Source of the DNA: Pteria penguin
Taxonomy: Eukaryota > Mollusca > Bivalvia > Pterioida > Pteriidae
Length of the DNA stretch: 64,000 bases
Reading direction: 5' to 3'
NCBI GenBank assembly: GCA_035048485.1
Contig: CM068590.1
Location: 4,712,093-4,776,092 of the forward strand
Shown here: piece by piece, positions 56,141 through 64,000 of the stretch
How positions within the stretch are numbered: position 1 is the first letter of the stretch
Layout: each line of letters opens with the position of its first letter
The notes under the pieces: model-generated
Seen by the model: the letters and a program-made list of their open reading frames with translations, nothing else
What the model was told of the DNA's origin: nothing
The model's database searches: none
Translations under genes and position numbers: made by a program

Positions 56141-58445
56141 AGTTATCATCCAGAAACTAATGTGTGACAGATGGACGGAAGGACGGAAGGACGGAAAAAA
56201 CAAACAGTTAATGCCCCCTGCCATACAAATTCCCTCATGTTTAATGTGTTGTGACTAGAGTCTGTACTGAAAACTGAGAGTAAAATTTGAATAATCTTCA
56301 ACATTAAGCAAATGTTTATGTAAGCCAGTTTAAAAAACATAGCCTTTAAATATATATTGACAGCAAATAAATGATCAAAGTCCTATAAAAACATCTAGAC
56401 GAAAAACATCAACACTTGCAAGAAAGCATGAATACTTCATTCCCATCACGTTTCATCAAAATCTTCCCCGCGATTCTGCAGCAGAAGTTGGAATTGAAGA
56501 AAAAGTCTGCCCCCCCCCTTCTTTTTTGTCCATCTTAGGAAATTGATAATATTCCAAGAATCAAGACATTGACAACATTATTTCATGGTTACATTCCTTA
56601 CCACAATTGTAATTAAAAAAATTAAATCAACATTGTCAACTAAAAGAGAAAAATTTAACTTTTCTGCATTGAATTACTCTTGAACTCCAAGAAGGTGTTG
56701 TAAAAACCCCAAAACTGTGATCACAGAATGAAAAAACAACCATTCTCCATACATCCCTCTAGATATTTCCCTTGCATTCGGTTTGTCTCTGTATGCAGCG
56801 GGTCTGAAGAAGAAGTTTGCCAAAGGAGGGCAATGTCTGTGACATATTTTGCCTGTGGTGACAGTACCATGTGTTGACAGATCTGGATGAAAAACAATGA
56901 TGCTTGTCGGGGACCAGTAATACTTCATTCCTACAAAGTTTCATAAAAATCATTTAGGTGGTTCTGAAGGGGATATTGAAACAGAAAGAATATTCACACC
57001 CGTGACCCCCATGCCCCTCTTTTTTTTTTTTTTTTTTTTTTTTTGTCAGTTCATTCCCAAAATGACATTTACACAATTCTTTCACAATAGCATTCATTAC
57101 CACAGTTTTATCAAATGAATCAAATTAAAGCATCATTATCACCTAAAAGAGAAAAAATGCACTTTTCTGTCTTGAAACCTTAAAGTCCAAACAAGAGGCC
57201 CAAGTGGGCCTATATTGCGCACCTGAGTACCTAGATGATCAGTCATGCAGGAAGGAAGAATTCACTTATTTTTGCATTACTGTGACTAAGTCAACACAAA
57301 AGTTGAAAATTTGTCAAATCTTTTTTCAGACCAGAATAAAAAACAACAACAGTTTTTTGCATATCCATTCAGGTGATGTTGATATTAAGCATTTACTTTG
57401 TCTCTGCAAGATGATTCAGGGCAACAAGTTAGTCAATTTCTTTAGGCAGGGCATTTTGTTGACTGATTTCAAGTCTGGGTCATGAACAACATTTGTTTCA
57501 AATATTTTCCAGATCCAACTTAAATTGGCTTAATTTCATATGTTGAGTGTTGAGGAACATCTAAAAACTTATATTGATGTGTAAAGAAATGAAAAAAGAA
57601 ATTTGACCACAGCTGCATTTGAAACCGCTACTCTCCATATTTTAATTGCCAAGTGGTATATGTACCATTGTGAGACCTAGTTTCTAGACATGGTGGCATT
57701 ATCTGTTGACCAATTTGGATGAAATGTACAAAACTTGATAGAGGACCTACAGTACTTCATGCGTACCATGTTTCATTAAAATCTTTCATGTGGTATAACA
57801 GCAGAAGTTAAAAATGTGAAGATTGTCCCTGGTTACACCCTCACTTAGAAGTCTTAAAAAATTCATAGAAAATTCAAAAATTAAGATATTGACAAAATTC
57901 TTTCAAAGTAACATTCCTTGCCATAATTATGATCACAATAGTGCATAAGTGCATGAAGTTCAGTGTTACTTTTTTATGTTTAATAGAAAAGCACATATAA
58001 TTTTATGTTTCAGTGTGCTTTTTATTGTATTTATCATTATAATTATGTTAAGAAAACAGAGAAATGAGCTTTTATAACATGGTGACACAATATATACAAA
58101 GTGACGTAACTCGCGCACGCCTGTGAACACTAACAAGTTTACTTGATCTCATTTATGTTTAAGGAGGCCGTTTCTAATACGGATGTGCTGTATGTCTGCG
58201 CAACGTCATGCTTGACCGACGGTGAGTTCGATATGACGTAATTCGAACTCATTGTTCAACACAAGATAATTTTTTTCATAGTAATGACGTCATCTGAGTT
58301 CTGACAACCCATCGACGAATGATGTATCTGTTTATGACATCATAAGTATTACAATTGAAAATCTTCAATATACACGTTCTTTTACGATCTTATGGGGAGG
58401 GGGTTTAATGTTGCAATGGCGAAAGCAACCTAAATTAGTCGCAAG

Positions 58446-58476
58446 TTGTGGCCCTAAATGAATGATAGGGCCACAA
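58446..58476. repeat. Perfect 11-bp hairpin
   Basis: TTGTGGCCCTA and TAGGGCCACAA are exact reverse complements around a 9-nt loop. Confidence 0.9.
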
Positions 58477-58631
58477 TTCCTTACGTTGCGTAAACTTGCA
58501 TTTTTATAAATGGAATGGCCGGCACGATTCTACGCATTCCGGCATCAAATATCTAACATTCTTTGCTTTACTTTTTCGGTCATTTTGGCTTTAATACTGC
58601 TCTTCAAATATTTATATGTTATGTGAATTCG

Positions 58632-58719
58632 GCCACGAGCATCACTGAAGAAACATAATTTGTCGAAATGCGCATCTGGTGCACAAAATTAGAAGGTATA
58701 TATGTTTTATATTTATTAT
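58632..58719. repeat. Dispersed repeat with hammerhead-ribozyme-like core
   Basis: CTGAAGA (58645-58651), an ACA/TGT stem with 5-nt loop, GAAA (58665-58668) and a TGCGC/GTGCA stem with loop ATCTG follow in order. A related block at 49183-49260 has CTGATGA but lacks GAAA. The tail (AAAATTA...GGTATATATGTT) also recurs at 8270-8310. Confidence 0.5.
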
Positions 58720-59054
58720 AACCACACAGACCGGTGTCACTGCTGGTAGACTGATAGTCCCCGAGCGCATCATAAGGTATATATGTTTTATATCTGTATA
58801 TGAACATAAAGCAAACGATCGGCAATGTTAACTTACCCCAGATCTGTCCGTCTGAAGGCTCTCCACACATTTTTTCCCCAACCTGTTTCAAATTTGCTGG
58901 TTTCTGTGTTAGCCATTCGGTCTTGCGAGATCTCGTTAACAGAAACCTCACAAAAAGAGGCGGAGCTGACGAAAAACACGTGGTCATGGGTGCGTGGTCA
59001 TTGTTATTTTTATGTCATTTCTCTGTTTACATTTTATTTATTAGTTACCGCCAT

Positions 59055-59127
59055 GACCAGAGCGGGACTCGAACCCCTGCCCCTCGATCAGGAGTCCAGT
59101 GCGATACCACTAAGTCACGCCGGCCTA
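59055..59127 (-). pseudogene. tRNA-like sequence (Arg-CCT-like cloverleaf), probably SINE- or pseudogene-derived
   Basis: The minus strand reads GGCCGGCGTGACTTAGTGGT... and ends GGTTCGAGTCCCGCTCTGGTC. The B box GGTTCGAGTCC is perfect. The acceptor stem pairs except at position 7 (with two G-T pairs). The anticodon stem has one mismatch and the loop CTCCTGA gives anticodon CCT. The A-box region lacks the invariant G (TGACTTAGTGG), so I favour a pseudogene. Confidence 0.45.
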
Positions 59128-60066
59128 AAATAATCAATACGAATTTGGAGACAATCCCCAGGTTCAAACATTTACAAATTGTTATGAAAAGAAAATACAT
59201 ATTGATACGTACGTTTTAGTTAAAAATTATAAAACAGCTCATAATTATTCATTTTTCAGAAATTATATTCAATTTCAGACACAGTATAGAAAAACATGAC
59301 AGACAGCAAACTTTGAGACGGCCCCCCGGCAGAAAAATATGATGACGTAACAATTTTATCCAAAAATTATTGAATATTGATATGCTCTATAATTCTAAGC
59401 TATACTTCTTGTTCGTTTATCAAGACATTATACTAAATTTTTTGCTTCTTTCATGTAGAAAAGTGTGAAAATATGAACATGGATACGGTCCCTTTGTCAT
59501 AATACATGGGCGCTTGCCCTTTTAATTTGAATAAAAACTTAATACTACTGGACTGTTATATTTAATATTACATGCAGAGCAAAAACTCTTGGGCAGAAAG
59601 TATTTCAAATAAAAAAGTGTGTCTTTTTCTTTGATTTTCCTCATAGGATCCTGTGTTAAAAACACATGAAACTTTGAGATGCTCCCCAGGCCAAACTAGA
59701 TGGGCACTTTACTTTTTTATATTTTAAAAATTATGAAAAGCCATTACTTTATGGATGATATTGGTTTGATCAAAATCTCTTGGGCAGAAGTTTATCATTT
59801 TGAATTGTACTGGGCCTCGTTAAATTTACATGAATAATACAGTAGTACCAGTAAATTTGATTGTCATTTCGGGGGCATTTCGGTAAATAAATAGGGCATT
59901 TTGGTATATAATGTGCGTTACGGCAATTCGTAATACCCTCTTACTCTCGGTTATGTTTATTTCGACAAATTTTACCACCGAAGGTTCAAAATTCCACTTT
60001 CGAAAATTCATTTTTCTGTTATTCATCCCTAATTATATCACAGAAGTTATTTAAGTAGCATCTTAC

Positions 60067-60084
60067 CTTAAAACTTGCCTGCAA
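60067..60084 (-). other. Truncated leader exon L7 of N6
   Basis: Minus strand GTTGCAGGCAAGTTTTAAG|GTAAGATGC. Only about 18 bp of leader remain before a tandem satellite begins at 60085; the promoter-side block is absent. Confidence 0.55.
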
Positions 60085-60535
60085 CTTTTTTTATTTGTAA
60101 ACAAAGGAGAGTTTCCATTTGAAACGCGTTTTTCTTTAATAAAGACCCTTAAACCCTACCAAACCCTATCAAATTTGGTATCATTGGAAAGGTCTTGACC
60201 TCACCTTTCATGTGATACCACTTGTAGAATTCTATCTTTCCATCGCTCAGAGTTATAATCCTTTTTTATTTGTAAGGAAAGGAGATTTTCCGCTTGAAAC
60301 CCGTTTTTCTTTAATAAAGACGCTTAAACCCTATCAAATTTGGTATCAGTGGAAAGGTCTTGACCTCACCTTTCATGTGATATCACTTGTAGAATTCTAT
60401 CTTTCGATCCCACAGAGTTATAACCCTTTTTTATTTGTAAACAAAGGAGATTTTCCCCTTGAAACGCGTTTTTCTTTAATAAAGACCCTTAAACCCTACC
60501 AAACCCTATCAAATTTGGTATCAGTGGAAAAGTGT
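60085..60535. repeat. About 170-bp tandem repeat, 2.6 copies
   Basis: Units contain TTTTTTATTTGTAAACAAAG, GAAACGCGTTTTTCTTTAAT, CAAATTTGGTATCAGTGGAA and TAGAATTCTATCTTTC. Spacing of the CAAATTTGGTATCA phrase is about 168-172 bp. The unit is open in one frame across 60212-60538, but this is probably chance. Confidence 0.88.
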
Positions 60536-61892
60536 TGAAGAACCCTGAACATTACAAGTAGATAGTTACTATTGACAGAGGCATAGACTACTTTCTGAAA
60601 CTAATCGCTATTTCTGGAATATAATGTACACCCCTTTTATTATACAAACAAATTTTCAGAGGTAGATTTAGAGGGTGGCGGGGCCCGCTCCCTCCCCCCC
60701 CCCCCCTCTTTTCGCCATATATTTACAAGTCAAATGACTGAGCAATTTGGATAATACTTGACTTTCACATGTGCTCTCTCCCTTTCCTGAATCCTGTGCC
60801 GTATAAAGTGTATATATAGAGCGCTTTAGTCAATGAAGTTGACGTCGATCGGCACACGTTTTTATCTGAAGGTTCGAAATGCACCACTGTCATACCTGTT
60901 TTGAATACATAATTTTCAAGTCATATATTATTATTACTTTTGCACTCATCTTTGCACGAGCGGCGTGGTCCGACAATTCTCGAAGTCGGCGTGACATCAC
61001 ACTAAGATCTAAATGAAGATAATCCCCGAAACATCAAGTTCCGCGGATGACCTGGGGGATAAACTCGGTGTTTACCATAGACTGTAAAGCAACTTTGATG
61101 AAGTATATTTTGAGCAAAAGATCTAAATGAGTCTTAAAACTTGAGATTCATTGAGGAATCTAATGACGATTCATTCTCTTTCCTTCTTCGAATTTTATAT
61201 GCAGTTTGCAAAAATAAGATTTCAAAATATCGGATTCTTCGTAGACAGCGATGATAAATCCCGAGACTTATCCCCAACAAACATAATGCAAATTAGGTCA
61301 TGTGACCAGTCCGACATCAAGAATAGACTATATCCGAGTTATAACCAAACAAAGGATATTGCATAGTTTTGCGATATTTCATTTATGAAGTAATAATCTT
61401 ATCTTTTGATACATAACGTCAATGCTCCTACCAAGTATGACGTCACAATCAGTTGTCCATAGTCTGGCGTGTTAAATCTAGGTTTTTACCAGTCATTTCG
61501 GTTACTTGAAAAAAGCCTTTTAGGGGATAAACGTACTGTGTTTAATTGATTCAGACATGTATACCATTATTTCTGGTGTAAACAGAGTTTTCCTGATGAC
61601 GCTTTGAAATTGCCCCATATTCCTCGTCCCTAAGAGGTAGAATGGCGTCATGTTTAAATATTCTTCCAAGTAAGTAAGTAAGTAATTTTTATTTTAATTT
61701 TTCAGTCCGTAACTTTGAACCGATAAACAAAATAGATTTAAGGCATGGGCATAAGTATTGAGAAATAAACTGATATTTATTTATTGTATTGGTGTAAGGA
61801 TTTCCGTTATTTGATGTAATTTCTCAAACGTTTATACAGATTTAATTTCCAGTATGAGTTGTGACATCATAAATCTGTATATAAAAAGATAA

Positions 61893-62049
61893 ATTCACCC
61901 TTCCACAAAACGCAATTTTTCATTGTGATGACGTCATCAGAGGTCCGACAAAACTACGTCAAACAACGCATATGTTTATGACGTCATAGATATATCAATC
62001 AAAACTAGACTGAATGTCACGTTCTTTTAAGAACCGTGGAAGGGTGAAT
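61893..62049. mobile_element. MITE with ATTCACCCTTCCAC termini, copy 1
   Basis: Left ATTCACCCTTCCAC and right GTGGAAGGGTGAAT are exact inverted repeats. Inside are two TGACGTCA palindromes (near 61929 and 61979). Confidence 0.85.
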
Positions 62050-62060
62050 ACACTCAGAAA

Positions 62061-62200
62061 ATTCACCCTTCTACAAAACGCAATTTTTTCATTATGATGA
62101 CGTCATCTGACAAACAACACATTTGTTTATGACGTCATAGAAAAATCAATTATAAAGAGACTGAGTGTCATGTTCTTTAACGATCCGTGGAAAGGTGAAT
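62061..62200. mobile_element. MITE with ATTCACCCTTCCAC termini, copy 2
   Basis: Same orientation and family as copy 1, 11 bp away. Ends ATTCACCCTTCTAC and GTGGAAAGGTGAAT. Again two TGACGTCA sites. Confidence 0.85.
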
Positions 62201-62471
62201 TAAAGTATAGAGAACTTATAAATAAGATATACTATGTTTTATACTACATGTACTTTGTTGGGAATACGCATGTGAAGTCTGGAATGGATGTATTGTAAAT
62301 AATGCCCAGAAACTTGAAAAGGTTCAGCTACCAACTGGAGGATTAGTAACAACTTTGCACTTACATGCCATCAAGGAACGAATATATTTCGAAACAGGGT
62401 GGGAACCTCTCAAAGAAAGGCGACAGAGATGTAAACTTTGTGTTTTTCATTAAATCTATACCCATCTCAAT

Positions 62472-62816
62472 GGCGGATCCAGGATTTCCGAAAGAAAAGG
62501 GGGGGGGGGGGGGGGAGCATGTGTATTTGCCAAACTACTTAGACATTGTTAGTGCCAAATCTGTAGCCCCTTTCACGAAAAAACTTACGACTAATATTTC
62601 TCTCACGAAGAAACTTACGAACCCGTTCCATCTCACAAAGAACCGCACGATCTTAGTATGTCAAATATTGTTATTAACTTTAGGACTTATTAATACCAGT
62701 TGTAATCATTGGCGCCCACCCCCCCCCCCCTTAAAATTCACAAAGTTAAGGTTTTTAGTTACTCAATGCTTTGTTCCCACGCCCCCCCCCCAAACTAAAA
62801 TCCTGCATCCGCCCCT
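62472..62816. mobile_element. MITE with GGCGGATCCAGGATTT termini
   Basis: Left GGCGGATCCAGGATTT; right reversed CAGGGGCGGATGCAGGATTT (15 of 16 core matches). Contains long G and C homopolymers next to the ends. Typical of hAT-derived MITEs in marine invertebrates (inference). Confidence 0.75.
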
Positions 62817-64000
62817 GGTAGGTATAAAATGTTTGTCGTAAGTTGAAAGTTACTGTACTACAACATAACAAAAATATGGCTGCGTTTTTATTTTGTTCCA
62901 TGAAGATCTATGATTAAGACGAGAACGCGTTTTACTTACAGCAATTTAGGGGGTCGATTTAGAGGTACCATGCGATACCAACAAGTCAAATATTCTCTAT
63001 AGTCATATCCCATGATGCCTTGTGCTGCCCTGCAGTGGCATAGCCAGGTGTATATACGCCAAAACGTGCACCACATCATATTCGCCAAAAAAAAAAAAAA
63101 AAAATGAAAGGATTTGAAAGTCCTCAAGGTCGGAATTGCATGGTCAAGTACATCAAATGTAATAAAGTCGTGATCCACCGAGAGATCACACACCAAGCGT
63201 GTAATGTTTAGGATCAGTATTGATAAAAACACGGTCTGCGCACAGGTGCTCGTTTTCATATAGACAACGGCTCCGCCCCTGTACACCCCTGTACGTCTCC
63301 GTCTCGTACTATATAGTTATTTCATTCTCTCTTATCACTTTTGATCTTGACAGTAGTGTGAAATCTGGACAGTCTCCCGCTGTACATGTACATTTGGGGA
63401 AAACCACGTCTACACATGTAGATCTATAAATAACTGGCTATTTTAGTAGCATTACACATCAACAACTACCAAGACGTTTGTTTATCGTTGTGACGAGAAG
63501 ATTGTAGAGTACTTTGAATTCCACTGCCATAAAAAGAAGCGATATTCTCAAGTTTTATTAATTATAATACAACGGATACTAGTACGGACTAGTAGTGTAT
63601 TTCTTAAATTACGGCACAGCTACACAATAATGTCAATCGTACTTTTTCGGGACTTTCCGTCGAGTATTCGGAAAGACTGCATGTCCTCCAGCGCATGAAT
63701 ATAACTCGTTTAAATCAATGGAATAACGGCACATCTATTTTCTCATCTGATCAAACTTATCTTGTATTGACTCGTACAATATGAACTATAAGTACTGAAA
63801 GTAAATCTAATCACGCTTTTTCTAAATATCGACGCACTATTTACACACAAGGAGGTATTTTCTGCGTTCCACGCGTTCACCACAGCATATTGTAACGACT
63901 AGGGTCTGGAATTGCTACGCAATTCCGACCAAAAACCAAAAAAAAAAAAAAAAAACAAACAAACAAACAACCCCCCCCAAAAAAAAACCCAAACAAAAAC

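Larger units (their letters stand above)
54240..57960. repeat. Mosaic of dispersed repeat blocks
   Basis: A block containing GACAAAATTCTTTCACAGTA, ACATTCYTTACCATAATTAT and CACCTAAAAGAGAAAAA recurs near 54585-54700, 56565-56670, 57070-57175 and 57890-57935. Each is preceded by a segment with ATCTGGATGAAA, TACTTCATTCC and GTTTCATCAAAATC. A palindromic AGGCCCAAGTGGGCCT phrase at about 57195 marks a repeat start I have seen in mollusc DNA. Family unknown. Confidence 0.65.
57961..59930. other. Remaining N6 intron insert
   Basis: No gene. Holds a diverged copy of the CRE-bearing MITE (about 58262-58410), a perfect hairpin at 58446-58476, a hammerhead-like block (58632-58719) and a tRNA-like sequence (59055-59127). 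Confidence 0.5.
54122..60066 (-). other. N6 intron expanded by old repeats
   Basis: Ends (to about 54240 and from about 59930) match the introns of other units. The middle 5.7 kb is a mosaic of repeats described separately, with an (AAAAT)n run at 54151-54178. No coding sequence is supported. Confidence 0.6.
60536..64000. other. Intergenic end of window
   Basis: No gene seen. Contains a C-tract (60698-60710), an AAGT run (61670-61686), a pair of MITEs (61893-62200), a GGCGGATCC MITE (62472-62816), poly(A) tracts (63088-63104 and 63930-63965) and homopolymer-rich sequence at the right edge. Confidence 0.5.

Noticed and set aside
60212..60538. 108-codon frame across the 170-bp repeat
   Set aside because: The frame is open because the unit lacks stops in one frame; sequence is repetitive, AT-rich and without domain features.
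62365..62841. 158-codon plus-strand frame
   Set aside because: It spans a MITE with its G and C homopolymers; no coding signal.

Overview
This window looks like nuclear DNA of a marine invertebrate, most likely a bivalve mollusc. It is AT-rich and intron-containing, dense in microsatellites and short inverted-repeat transposons. It carries mollusc-type tRNA-derived SINEs, Penelope-like elements (PLEs) and a Ty3/gypsy element of the Steamer type. No rRNA gene, no credible functional tRNA gene, no CRISPR array and no bacterial-style operon is visible. Species assignment is inference.

The backbone is a tandem family of RING-less TRIM-like genes on the minus strand. Each has an N-terminal double B-box zinc region, a coiled coil and a C-terminal NHL beta-propeller, about 540 codons in one long coding exon. 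A non-coding leader exon ends in a conserved GTAAG splice donor, and the intron (about 0.65 to 1 kb where not invaded) ends in TAG just before the ATG. I number the bodies N1 (1302-8092), N2 (18015-19286), N3 (23030-24214), N4 (33293-34096), N5 (42310-43925) and N6 (52503-54117). Leaders lie at 12087, 19933, 27241, 34132, 39874 (orphan, no body), 44936 and 60067. Every full-length copy is broken by nonsense codons, small indels, deletions or insertions. Only N4, which is NHL-only, keeps a clean reading frame (257 codons). Promoter-side and 3' intergenic blocks are repeated between units, so the array arose by duplication of about 5 to 10 kb segments.

Mobile DNA explains most of the differences between units. 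N1 is split by a complete Steamer-like LTR element (2832-7683, identical 178-bp LTRs, GTCTT target duplication). The N1 intron holds a 3.26-kb TA-flanked inverted-repeat transposon (8688-11943) that contains a smaller MITE. The N3 intron holds a 2.35-kb hAT-like element (24484-26836) with a nested MITE. The N6 intron is swollen to 6 kb by old tandem repeats (54240-58000), one of which carries nuclear-receptor-like motifs. Three PLE fragments (29186-30223 plus; 30633-31152 and 36166-36466 minus) and a family of 43-bp minisatellite arrays fill the intergenic parts.

46-52 kb and 60.5-64 kb contain no convincing gene apart from two weak exon-like stretches (48.17 and 50.43 kb). They hold SINEs, MITEs and simple repeats. 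Overall the window is a decaying, transposon-riddled tandem array of innate-immunity-type B-box/NHL genes. The most interesting material is the shared nonsense history of the array, the promoter/leader modules, and several inverted-repeat elements I cannot assign to a known family.
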